14,169 nucleotides of DNA, taken from assembly GCA_964526035.1 (NCBI GenBank), contig CAZGKE010000089.1, positions 1-14,169 of the forward strand, read 5' to 3'. The notes beneath the pieces are model-generated. The model was given only the letters and a program-made list of their open reading frames with translations. It did not search any database and was not told the origin of the DNA. Shown piece after piece: positions 6,180 to 13,586 of the stretch (its first letter is position 1; each line of letters starts with the position of its first letter). The DNA is from DAOMOD01 sp964526035. Its GTDB lineage: Bacteria; Pseudomonadota; Gammaproteobacteria; Xanthomonadales; BPKI01. The position numbers and the translations under genes were made by a program.

Positions 6180-6210
6180 CGGCTGACCCCCCGCCACCAC
6201 GGACATCGCC

Positions 6211-7566
6211 ATGGCGCGTTCAATCCTCACCCTGGGTCTTCTGTTCCTTGCTGCGGTCGCCAGCGCGACGACCTGGGACCGCGAACAAACGCAAGCCTTG
6301 CTGGCGCTGGACGTCGGCGCGCAAATCGCCATCGATGTGCCCGGCAGCGCCGGTCGTGCCCGCCCCGCGCTGCTGGAGCGCATCGATGTCTACGCCAAGG
6401 ACGCGCGCATCCTGGTGGTCGGCCCCGACGGCGTGCGCGAGATCCCGCGCAGCACGCGCCTGAGCTTCATCGCCCGCGAGGGCGGGCCGCTGGCGCTTTC
6501 GATCGATCCCGACGGCGGCGCTGTCAGTGGCGGTGCCTGGGTGGACGGCGAGCTGTTCGAGCTGACCGGCGAGCGGCTGACTGACGGCAGCCTGCGCCTT
6601 GCGCTGCGGTCGATGCCGACCCACGCCGCCGACGGCAGCGCCATCGAATGGTCCTGCGGCGGCGCCATGCAGGGTCAGTCCTCGCTGCAGGACGACCTGT
6701 CGAGACTCGCCGAAGGCCTGGCCGGTACGGTCGAGCCGCTGGGCAGCGCCTCACGTCAGGCGGTGGTGGCCGTGGATACCGACAACGAGTTCATGAACCT
6801 CAAGTTCAGCAACAATGCCACTGCGGCCACCAATTATCTGGTCAGCCTGTTCACCCTGATGAACGGAATGTACGAGAATTCGCCGGGCGCCGGCGGACTC
6901 GATCTGCGGCTGGTGCAGGGGCATACCATCCTGCGGCCGTCCACGACGGCAGATCCCTATTCGCAGAGCGATCCGTTCCAGCAGCTGATCGAATTCGGTG
7001 GATTCTGGCGCAACAACCTGGCGGCCATCGACCGCGCCTTCGTGATGCTGCTGTCGGGCAAGTCCTCCAGTCCCAACAGTTCAAGCGGCATCGCCTGGCT
7101 GTTGCCCAGCCATAACTACTGTACCTCCAAGGGCTCCGGAGGGCAGAACTTCGGCCACTACAGCGTCACCCAGGTGTTCCTCTTCGGCGGCTCCACGGCG
7201 GCCAGCGACCTGCGGGTGATCGCTCATGAGCTGGGTCACAACCTCGGGGCGCACCACACGCACTGCACCGCGGTTGGAGGCGCGGCGCCGACCGGTACCG
7301 GCACCATGGATCAGTGTTTTTCCGGAGAAGTGGTGGGCAACAATCCCGGTGTCCCCTGCTATTCGGGCTCGGTCTCCTGCCCAGGAGGCGCAGGCACCAT
7401 CATGAGCTACTGTCACTTCAGTCCGCCCAGCTGCGGCCAGGCATTGCTGCAGTTCCATCCGGGCCACGTCACCACGCTGAGCGCGCGCATCGCCGCGAAC
7501 TTCCCGGGCTGCATCACGCCGATCGAGACCAACGAGTTCCTGATTTTCGAGAACGGCTTCGAGTAG
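6211..7566 (+). CDS. Secreted zinc metalloprotease of the metzincin clan (reprolysin-like)
   Basis: A 451-residue preproprotein. Residues 1-19 are a signal peptide. Residues about 20-180 would be a propeptide. The catalytic part starts near 183 (A-V-V-A-V-D-T-D-N-E-F-M), the usual first strand of adamalysin-type domains. The zinc motif H339-E-L-G-H343-N-L-G-A-H-H349 fits HExxHxxGxxH, and the Met-turn is I-M398-S-Y-C. Cysteines C304, C352, C369, C383, C390, C401, C408 and C434 suggest disulfides in the exported form. The propeptide has C149 in W-S-C-G-G, a possible cysteine-switch residue. The chain ends in an unusual tail, N-E-F-L-I-F-E-N-G-F-E. The convergent gene ends only 8 bases away with no terminator between. 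The enzyme probably degrades extracellular proteins; specificity unknown. Confidence 0.92.
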   Translation: MARSILTLGLLFLAAVASATTWDREQTQALLALDVGAQIAIDVPGSAGRARPALLERIDVYAKDARILVVGPDGVREIPRSTRLSFIAREGGPLALSIDPDGGAVSGGAWVDGELFELTGERLTDGSLRLALRSMPTHAADGSAIEWSCGGAMQGQSSLQDDLSRLAEGLAGTVEPLGSASRQAVVAVDTDNEFMNLKFSNNATAATNYLVSLFTLMNGMYENSPGAGGLDLRLVQGHTILRPSTTADPYSQSDPFQQLIEFGGFWRNNLAAIDRAFVMLLSGKSSSPNSSSGIAWLLPSHNYCTSKGSGGQNFGHYSVTQVFLFGGSTAASDLRVIAHELGHNLGAHHTHCTAVGGAAPTGTGTMDQCFSGEVVGNNPGVPCYSGSVSCPGGAGTIMSYCHFSPPSCGQALLQFHPGHVTTLSARIAANFPGCITPIETNEFLIFENGFE

Positions 7567-7574
7567 GACCGAGT

Positions 7575-8984
7575 TCAGAACGAGAAGCGCTCGATCGCGA
7601 TCTGCCGGCTGCCCTGGTCGGTGATTGCGGTCAGCACGCCGTGGCCGGCGCTGCTGAACTCGAGCGTGGCCTCGCCCAGCGGGAACGTGTCGACCAGCGT
7701 CGGGTCGACGCCCGAACTGAAGGCGCCGCTGCCGGTGTAGCGGGTGCCGAACAGCTGGCCGCGCCAGCGCGCCGGGGTTTCCCAGGCGCCTTCGGTCAGC
7801 ACCAGCCACTGCTGCGCGCCGTCGTCGTCGTAGGTGTACCAGGCGGCAAACAGCGCATGGTTGGCGCGCTGTTCAATGGTGAAGCCGCTGCCGGCCTCGG
7901 CCGGGTTCCACCACCAGCCACCGAAGTCTGCGAAGGGAATCCCGTCGGCATCCTGGTCGAACACCAGCGCGACCAGATCGATGATCTCCAGCACGTCATC
8001 GCGCACCGGCACGAACTGGTCGAGATTGGCCTGGATCGCCAGCACCGCCGCAATGCCGCGGCGGCGGTCAATCCACGGCGTGAAGCCGAAGCCGCCGGGG
8101 CTGGTCAGCACCGTCGAGCCGGCGACCGCGTCGGTCTCCAGCACCCATTTGCCAAGCGCGTAGCCTGCGGCGTCCGGCAGCGGTGAATTGAGCGTCTGCG
8201 TACCGGTCGTGCGCACATGCTCGCTGTCGGCGACGCTGCCGCGATCCAGCCAGCGACGCCCGTCGAGGCGACCGAAGTCCTGATGCATCAGCAGCAGACG
8301 GAGGTAGTCGTCGGCGCTGGAAAAGGCGCCGCCGCCGACGCGCGGATTGGACACGTTGAGTCCCGGGAACAGGCCCATGTCGGTGCGCGACATGCCGAGC
8401 GGTTCGGTCAGCTCGTCGCGCAGCAGGTCGTTGAAGTCGCGACCGCTGGCGACCTCGGCAATCCAGCCGGCCACCTGCATGGAGTTGCCGCCGTAGTCGA
8501 ACACGCTGCCGGGGGTGGCGGTGAGCGGCAATGCGAGGATCTGCCGTGCGCACGCTTCCAGGCTGACGCTGCGATCGCCCAGGCACGGGTGACCGCTGCC
8601 GGCGTCGCCACCTGGAATGCCCGAAGTCAGCGAGAACAGCTGCTCCAGGGTGAGGTCGGCCTTGTCGGCGGGCACATCGTCCACATGGTCGGCGATGCGG
8701 TCGCTCCAGCGCAGCACGCCCTGGTCGACCAGGCGCATGAGAAGAGTCGCGGTCAGCCATTTGCTCGCCGAGGCGACGGGAATGCGCGAGCTGCCGCTGT
8801 ACAGGCCAAGTTCGACCTCAAGGACCACCTCGCCGTCCTGGGCGACCAGCAGCACGGCGCCGGGCAGCGCGTAGCGCACCAGCAGTGCCGTCAGCGCCGT
8901 CTCGATCTGCCCTACGTGGTCTTTCGGCGCAGCCGCCTGGATCACCTGCGGGCACAGCAGAAGCAGCACAAGGACAAGACGCAT
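7575..8984 (-). CDS. Exported serine hydrolase (class C beta-lactamase fold) with extra C-terminal domain
   Basis: A 469-residue protein. Residues 1-18 are a signal peptide. Residues 22-330 match the beta-lactamase/penicillin-binding-protein-like esterase fold: nucleophile motif S72-A-S-K75, second motif Y164-G-G-N167, and S-P-G-G-F-G-F (295-301) in the place of the third (KTG/HxG) motif. Such proteins are esterases, D-amino-acid peptidases or unknown hydrolases rather than antibiotic-resistance enzymes in most cases. A linker with a calcium-type D343-Q-D-A-D-G motif leads to a 115-residue C-terminal domain starting G-G-W-W-W-N-P-A-E-A-G-S-G-F, a domain seen in exported proteins of related bacteria and of unknown function. 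The start has a ribosome site (CCAGGAA on the minus strand). No partner gene shares its operon. Confidence 0.9.
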   Translation of the reverse strand: MRLVLVLLLLCPQVIQAAAPKDHVGQIETALTALLVRYALPGAVLLVAQDGEVVLEVELGLYSGSSRIPVASASKWLTATLLMRLVDQGVLRWSDRIADHVDDVPADKADLTLEQLFSLTSGIPGGDAGSGHPCLGDRSVSLEACARQILALPLTATPGSVFDYGGNSMQVAGWIAEVASGRDFNDLLRDELTEPLGMSRTDMGLFPGLNVSNPRVGGGAFSSADDYLRLLLMHQDFGRLDGRRWLDRGSVADSEHVRTTGTQTLNSPLPDAAGYALGKWVLETDAVAGSTVLTSPGGFGFTPWIDRRRGIAAVLAIQANLDQFVPVRDDVLEIIDLVALVFDQDADGIPFADFGGWWWNPAEAGSGFTIEQRANHALFAAWYTYDDDGAQQWLVLTEGAWETPARWRGQLFGTRYTGSGAFSSGVDPTLVDTFPLGEATLEFSSAGHGVLTAITDQGSRQIAIERFSF

Positions 8985-9138
8985 CGGTGATTCCTGGAAA
9001 GAAGGGGACGATCAGCGCATCAACGGTTCGACAGCGCGGCATCCGTCGCGGCCGTGCTCACCTGCCGTCGACGATACGCGAAACATCCTGGCAGTACTCG
9101 TGGTCCGAAGAACATATGCCCATGCTGGAACGCGCCCA

Positions 9139-10557
9139 ATGTCGTCTCGTTGCAAAAACCTGGCCTTGTCGGTCCTGCTCCTCGGAACTGCCGCGCCCGC
9201 GCATCCTGCGGCTGAGGTCTACCGTTACCGGATGAGCTGGGAGCCGCAGCGCGAGACGCTGCGGATAGACGTCTGCGCGCCGCCGGGCGTCGACAGCTTC
9301 ACCCTCGTCGCCACCCAGCGCAGCGCAACAGAACACCTGGTCGACGCCGACGACGCTTCCGGATCGACCGATCGCCGAGGGCGCATGCGCTTTGCCGACG
9401 GCTGCGGAAGCTATCGCGTGGACGTGGGACGGCTGGCCGACAGCCGCCGGATCGGTCATGGATTTCGCAGCGGCGACGATCTTCTGCTGTGGCAGTCTGC
9501 CTGGCTGTGGTGGCCTCAGGCGCGTGAGGCGCGCGTCGAACTTGCCGTGAAGCTGCCGACCGGATGGCATCTCAGCGCGCCGTGGCCGCGGCTTGGTGGC
9601 GACCCGTCGCGCTACCGCCTGCACGGCTGGCCGCGCAGCTGGCCGGGCATGGTCGCGCTGACCCGCGAGTCGCCGGTCGATCTCCAGCATCACCGCGGCG
9701 TGGCGCATCTTGCAGTGCTCGGTGATCTGGACAACGCGCGTCGCAGCATGCTTCGGCTGTGGATAGAGGAAGCCTTCGTGCTGCTCGACCGGGTCGCCGG
9801 CGGTCTTCCGCTCCCGGAAGTGCAGGTGCTGGTGGTGCCGATCCGCGGCGGTCGTGGACCGGTGCCGTGGGCACAGGTGCTGCGCGCCGGCACCGGCGGT
9901 GTGCACTTCTTCGTCGACGCGGAGCGACCGCTGGCCGACTTCCGCAACGACTGGACCGCACCGCATGAGGTTGCCCACCTGCTGCATCCCTATCTCGGCC
10001 ACGAGGGGCGCTGGATGGCCGAGGGGCTCGCCTCCTACTACCAGAACCTGCTGCGTGTGCGCGCCGGTGAATGGGACGAGCGACGCTTCTGGCGGCGCCT
10101 TCTGGCCGGCTTCGAGCGCGGTCGACGCAGCCCGGTGCAGGCGCTGCCGCTGCGGCAGGCGGCGGTGGAGATGCGCGCGCGCAATGCCAACATGCGCGTG
10201 TATTGGTCGGGTGCAGCCTACTGGCTGCAGGCCGACGTGGCGCTGCGTCAGGCCAGCGACGGCGAACTTGGCCTGGACGAAGCGCTGGCGCGCTTTGCTG
10301 ACTGTTGCCTGCCCGCCACGCGACGCTGGACGCCGCTGGAGTTTGCCGCGCGACTCGACGCGCTGGTCGGACTGCAGGTGTTTGCGCCGCTCGCGCAGAG
10401 CGCTGCGCGAGAGTCCGGCTTTCCCGACATCGAACCGCTGCTTGACGAACTGGGCGTGCGCACCAACAGCCAGGGCCGACCCGTGGCTCTGGATGCCGCG
10501 GCGCCTGCGGCAGCGACACGCAGGGCAATGATGGCGCCGGTTGCGCGGGTTCCCTAA
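9139..10557 (+). CDS. Exported M61-like gluzincin metallopeptidase
   Basis: A 472-residue protein. Residues 1-24 are a signal peptide (L-A-L-S-V-L-L-L-G core, cleavage near A-H-P-A-A). The N-terminal 200 residues are beta-rich as in M61 glycyl aminopeptidases. The zinc site is H276-E-V-A-H280 with the third ligand E295 in W-M-A-E-G-L-A-S-Y-Y, the normal gluzincin spacing. Unlike typical M61 proteins (about 600 residues) no C-terminal PDZ domain is seen, so it may be a trimmed member or another gluzincin family. The ATG at 9139 was preferred over 9100 because GGAA (9127-9130) precedes it and it starts the signal peptide. Its TAA overlaps the TAG of the convergent gene. Substrate unknown; periplasmic or surface peptide hydrolysis is likely. 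Confidence 0.82.
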   Translation: MSSRCKNLALSVLLLGTAAPAHPAAEVYRYRMSWEPQRETLRIDVCAPPGVDSFTLVATQRSATEHLVDADDASGSTDRRGRMRFADGCGSYRVDVGRLADSRRIGHGFRSGDDLLLWQSAWLWWPQAREARVELAVKLPTGWHLSAPWPRLGGDPSRYRLHGWPRSWPGMVALTRESPVDLQHHRGVAHLAVLGDLDNARRSMLRLWIEEAFVLLDRVAGGLPLPEVQVLVVPIRGGRGPVPWAQVLRAGTGGVHFFVDAERPLADFRNDWTAPHEVAHLLHPYLGHEGRWMAEGLASYYQNLLRVRAGEWDERRFWRRLLAGFERGRRSPVQALPLRQAAVEMRARNANMRVYWSGAAYWLQADVALRQASDGELGLDEALARFADCCLPATRRWTPLEFAARLDALVGLQVFAPLAQSAARESGFPDIEPLLDELGVRTNSQGRPVALDAAAPAAATRRAMMAPVARVP

Positions 10558-12203
10558 CGCTGGAAATCGAAATCCAGTCGCGGTCCAGGGGCGGCCACGG
10601 CCAGACCTTGGGCATAGGCCACGGCCTTGTCCCATAGCGGGGTCAGGTCGGCAACAGTGTCGATGCCGTCGACAATCAGCTGACGCCCGGCCTCGCGCCA
10701 CGGCCCAGTGATTTCAAGGAAGCGGTCGCGCGGGATGCTGGCGATGCGGGGCAGCGGTATGCGCAGCAGATCGACCGGCAGGTCCATGGCGGCATCGATA
10801 CCGGTCAGCCCCACCGTCGATGCATCCAGGCACAGTCGCACGCCGATACCGCGCAGGCTTGCGAAGGCCTTGTCCAGTCCGCGTCGTCGTGAGGCTTCGG
10901 CAAGATCGAACTCCAGCGCCAGGCGGCGCGCGGCCTTGCGGCGCCGGCCCAGTTCGGCGTTCAGCCACGCCTGCTGGGTCTTGTCCACCGACTGCAGGTC
11001 GAGGGGAACCAGCACGCGCAAGTCGACCGCGCCGTCCGGCTGCGCATCGATGGCCTCGAACGCACGGAATAGCGAGATGCGGTCGATCAGCGTCATCGCA
11101 CCGCCAGCGCGCGCCATCGCCAGGTATTCATCGCGCGCCACGCCATGCGGCGGGGCGCGATAGTCGCGCAGCCGCGTCAGCAGCGCGTACATCGGTTCCA
11201 CGTCGCCGAGGATCGGCATCATCGGCTGGAACTCGATCTCGATGTTGCGGCCACCGGCTGCTTCGCGGACGCGCTCGCGGATGATCAGCACGCGCTCCAC
11301 CGGCATGTCCGATGGCTCGTCTGCAAGCACGCCGTCGAAGCGGTTGCCGCCGAGACGCCGGGCGATGGACTGAGCGGCGTGGGCCGAGGCAAACCAGCGG
11401 TCGGGATGGCCCTCGCCGTGGCCGGACGGGCAGCGCGCGACGCCGGCCGACGCGGTCAACCGGCGCGGCGCATCTGCGATCATGAACGGTGTGTCGGCAA
11501 TGGCCGCGCACAGCGCCTTGGCCAGGCGCTCCAGGTGCTTGCTGTCCTGTGGTCGGGTCAGGATTCCGAACCCGAAGTCGAGCCACAGACTGAACGCATC
11601 GTCGGCATCAAGCAGCCCGGAGAAGCGCTCCGCAAACTGCTGTTCGAGCGCCACCTTGGCGGCAAACCCGAGCTGTTCCTCAAGCGCCTCCGCTTCGTCG
11701 AGTCGAAGGGAGATCAGCGCGGCTGCGGGCACACCCGGATTGCGCATTCTACCGGCCAGTTGCTCCAGAAACGCGGCGCGCGGCAGGCGGCCACTGCGAA
11801 TCTCCACCGCTGCTGCCGGCGCGGTCGGGATGACGCCCTGCGCAGCGCGTCGCATGCGCGCCTGCAGGGCCGCAAGCACCAGCGATATCGGTGCCGACGC
11901 CGGCAGCACCTCGTCGGCGCCGGCACCGATCGCGGCAAAGCGCATGGCATCGCTGTAGGCGTGCAGGCGCAGCAGCATCGGGGTGGCGCACAGCCTTGCG
12001 CGCAGCCGTCCACACAGCGCGGCCGGGTCGGCAAGGTCCTCGGCGATCTCGACGATCACGGCGTCAGCTCCGCCCGCGTCGAACTCGGCGAGAAGGGCCT
12101 CGGCATCGCCGCACTGGTGCAGCTTCATGCCCGACTTTTCGAAGGCTTTGGTCCACGCGCGGACGCGGTCACCCGGTGGATCGAATATCAACAGCCGCAG
12201 CAT
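10554..12203 (-). CDS. Degenerate REC-GGDEF-EAL signalling protein
   Basis: A 549-residue cytoplasmic protein. Residues 1-120 resemble a receiver domain, but the phospho-acceptor position reads D-A-V-I-V-E52 (Glu for Asp) and the conserved lysine is absent. Residues about 135-295 resemble GGDEF, recognisable from L-P-R-A-A-F-L-E-Q-L and L-T-A-S-A-G-V-A, but the active-site signature is replaced near L-W-L-D-F-G-F-G. Residues 320-549 resemble EAL (F-Q-P-M-M-P-I; L-A-L-E-F; L-C-L-D-A-S; V-D-G-I-D-T; A-Y-A-Q-G), yet the EAL glutamate is replaced (Y-A-L-L-T-R) and the DDFG and LKID motifs are lost. It should not make, break or perhaps even bind c-di-GMP in the standard way; a scaffold or sensor role like FimX/Filp proteins is a guess. 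The ATG at 12203 starts the REC fold; an upstream in-frame ATG would add 69 unlike residues. Confidence 0.82.
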   Translation of the reverse strand: MLRLLIFDPPGDRVRAWTKAFEKSGMKLHQCGDAEALLAEFDAGGADAVIVEIAEDLADPAALCGRLRARLCATPMLLRLHAYSDAMRFAAIGAGADEVLPASAPISLVLAALQARMRRAAQGVIPTAPAAAVEIRSGRLPRAAFLEQLAGRMRNPGVPAAALISLRLDEAEALEEQLGFAAKVALEQQFAERFSGLLDADDAFSLWLDFGFGILTRPQDSKHLERLAKALCAAIADTPFMIADAPRRLTASAGVARCPSGHGEGHPDRWFASAHAAQSIARRLGGNRFDGVLADEPSDMPVERVLIIRERVREAAGGRNIEIEFQPMMPILGDVEPMYALLTRLRDYRAPPHGVARDEYLAMARAGGAMTLIDRISLFRAFEAIDAQPDGAVDLRVLVPLDLQSVDKTQQAWLNAELGRRRKAARRLALEFDLAEASRRRGLDKAFASLRGIGVRLCLDASTVGLTGIDAAMDLPVDLLRIPLPRIASIPRDRFLEITGPWREAGRQLIVDGIDTVADLTPLWDKAVAYAQGLAVAAPGPRLDFDFQR

Positions 12204-12316
12204 GTCCGCCGTGTCCCAACGAAGAGCCCGCCAGTCTAACCCGCCGCTGCGCGACGCTGCGTAGGCCTCAAGGCACGAAGCGGCGTCCCGCCGTCCCGCC
12301 CGATCCGAAAATCCCC

Positions 12317-12325
12317 TGCTATGAT
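12317..12325 (+). promoter_or_regulatory. Extended -10 promoter of the VKOR gene
   Basis: TGCTATGAT contains TGn followed by TATGAT, one mismatch to TATAAT. It lies 33 bases before the ATG, giving a leader of about 25 bases. No -35 is evident, which fits an extended -10 promoter. Confidence 0.5.
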
Positions 12326-12358
12326 CGCCACCCCTCATCATCAGGCCAAGAACCCGGC

Positions 12359-13243
12359 ATGGCCAGGAACCGACATGAAAGGCGGCGCGCAGCGCGCGCA
12401 CCGAGTGCACCCAACACTGCGGCGCAGTGGAAGATCGACCCTGATCGAAGGGTGCTCACGCTGGCGGTGCTGGGCATGCTCATCACCGGCTACCTGGTGG
12501 CAGTCGCCTTCAGCGGCAGCGGCGCGGCGTTCTGCACCGAGGGGTCCGGCTGCGATCTGGTGCAGGGCAGCCGCTGGTCGACCCTGCTGGGCGCGCCCAT
12601 CGCGCTGTGGGGCTTCGCCCTGTACGCAGTCATCGCTGCGATCGCCGGGCTGACGCCGGCGCGACCGAAACGCTGGCGGCGCCTCTGGGTGCTGACGTTG
12701 ATGGGCGTCGCTGTGAGCCTGTATCTGACCGTGGTCGGCCTGGTGGCACTGGAGGCAGTGTGTGCGTGGTGCCTGGCTTCGCTGGTGACCCTGCTCGCGA
12801 TCTTCGTGATCCTCAACCTGGGCAGGCCCGACACGCCGGGCATGCCCTGGTCACGCTGGTGGCTGAAGAACATCGCAGTGGCCGTCGCGGTGCTGGCGGG
12901 GCTTCAGGTCTACCACAGCGGCCTTCTTGCGCCGCGCGAGGATCCGCGCCTGGCCGCGCTGGCGCAGCATCTGGAAGGCATGGGCGCGCGCTATTACGGC
13001 GCCTCCTGGTGCCCGAACTGCCAGGCGCAGCACCGCGCCTTCGGCGCCGCGCATACGCGCCTTCCCTACGTCGAATGCAGCCCGGAGGGTCGTGGTGGCC
13101 CGGTAGCGTTGGCCTGCGTGAATGAAAGCATCGGCGCCTATCCGACCTGGATCATCCGCGGTCGACGCATCGAGAACATGATCGAGCCAGAAACCCTGGC
13201 GCGCTATTCCGGCTTCGACTGGGACGGCTTCGGCGCCGAGTGA
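12359..13243 (+). CDS. Vitamin K epoxide reductase-thioredoxin fusion (disulfide-forming membrane protein)
   Basis: A 294-residue inner-membrane protein. A basic N-terminus (R-N-R-H-E-R-R-R-A-A-R) precedes a four-helix VKOR domain with the loop cysteine pair C59 and C65, the conserved S-x-W-S-T-L-L-G-A-P (71-80) and the quinone-proximal pair C135-A-W-C138. After a fifth membrane segment (about 171-184) comes a thioredoxin-like domain with W-C218-P-N-C221 and the cis-proline loop Y-P-T-W (261-264). Bacterial VKOR-Trx fusions replace DsbB plus DsbA: the Trx part takes electrons from folding exported proteins and VKOR passes them to quinone. Extra cysteines C240 and C253 in the Trx domain also occur in this family. 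It is divergent from the REC-GGDEF-EAL gene and alone in its transcript. Several neighbouring exported proteins contain cysteine pairs and could be substrates. Confidence 0.92.
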   Translation: MARNRHERRRAARAPSAPNTAAQWKIDPDRRVLTLAVLGMLITGYLVAVAFSGSGAAFCTEGSGCDLVQGSRWSTLLGAPIALWGFALYAVIAAIAGLTPARPKRWRRLWVLTLMGVAVSLYLTVVGLVALEAVCAWCLASLVTLLAIFVILNLGRPDTPGMPWSRWWLKNIAVAVAVLAGLQVYHSGLLAPREDPRLAALAQHLEGMGARYYGASWCPNCQAQHRAFGAAHTRLPYVECSPEGRGGPVALACVNESIGAYPTWIIRGRRIENMIEPETLARYSGFDWDGFGAE

Positions 13244-13359
13244 GCACGCTCTGACGTCGTCAGCATTTGCGGCGCTGATGTTGCAGCGCGGCGTGGCAAC
13301 AATCGGGTGATGATGGAGACTTGAGCGCATCAGCCAGGCAGCTGGCTGGGGGGGAGGGT

Positions 13360-13396
13360 AAAGGCCCGCGTCGGGAGACCGACGCGGGCCTTTTTT
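13360..13396 (+). terminator. Strong Rho-independent terminator
   Basis: A perfect 15-bp stem (13360-13374 with 13379-13393, core GGCCCGCGTCGG) with a GAGA tetraloop ends in six T (13391-13396). It lies 117 bases after the VKOR stop codon and isolates that transcript from the downstream sigma factor gene. Confidence 0.95.
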
Positions 13397-13460
13397 CTTG
13401 TCCGGGTCGATCCGTGAATCAACTCGTTGGCGGACTGTCCGCGGGCGACCCTGTCCCCTT

Positions 13461-13493
13461 CCTCGCCCTTTCCGCGTTCGGGGAAAGGGAGGT
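13461..13493. repeat. CCCTTTCC/GGAAAGGG hairpin, repeat-like
   Basis: CCCTTTCC (13466-13473) and GGAAAGGG (13482-13489) pair across an 8-base loop, with more C-rich sequence to the left (from 13452) and AGGTGACCC to the right, reminiscent of the dispersed C-rich/G-rich hairpin repeats of xanthomonads. Its right arm and flank look like a Shine-Dalgarno site (GGGAGGTGA) before ATG 13499. Confidence 0.4.
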
Positions 13494-13586
13494 GACCCAT
13501 GAACACACTGCATCGCATCGGCTCCCCGCGTTGCCGCTCCGCGGCTGCTATGGCATGGTGCGCCATCGGGGTTGGGGACACAGTGC

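Larger units (their letters stand above)
13244..13586 (+). other. Non-coding region with successive hairpins, terminator and repeat
   Basis: These 343 bases hold no convincing gene. From left to right are seen a hairpin TCAGC/GCTGA (13260-13264, 13274-13278), a hairpin TGTTGC/GCAACA (13279-13284, 13296-13301), a hairpin CAGCCAG/CTGGCTG (13331-13337, 13342-13348) followed by a run of seven G, the strong terminator at 13360, and a CCCTTTCC/GGAAAGGG hairpin at 13466. The part before the terminator could be a structured 3' UTR or a small RNA; no promoter for it was found. Confidence 0.5.

Noticed and set aside
8217..8990. 257-codon open frame on the plus strand
   Set aside because: Antisense to the serine hydrolase with its catalytic motifs; no domain and no ribosome site.
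9058..10701. 547-codon open frame on the minus strand
   Set aside because: It is antisense to the M61-like peptidase, lies in a high-GC shadow frame, has low-complexity Arg/Ala/His content and matches no recognisable domain.
11145..12239. 364-codon open frame on the plus strand
   Set aside because: Antisense to the REC-GGDEF-EAL gene; composition is typical of a shadow frame and no domain is visible.
12204..12410. Upstream in-frame start for the REC-GGDEF-EAL protein, adding 69 residues
   Set aside because: It would overlap the VKOR gene start and its promoter, and the receiver fold begins exactly at the 12203 start.
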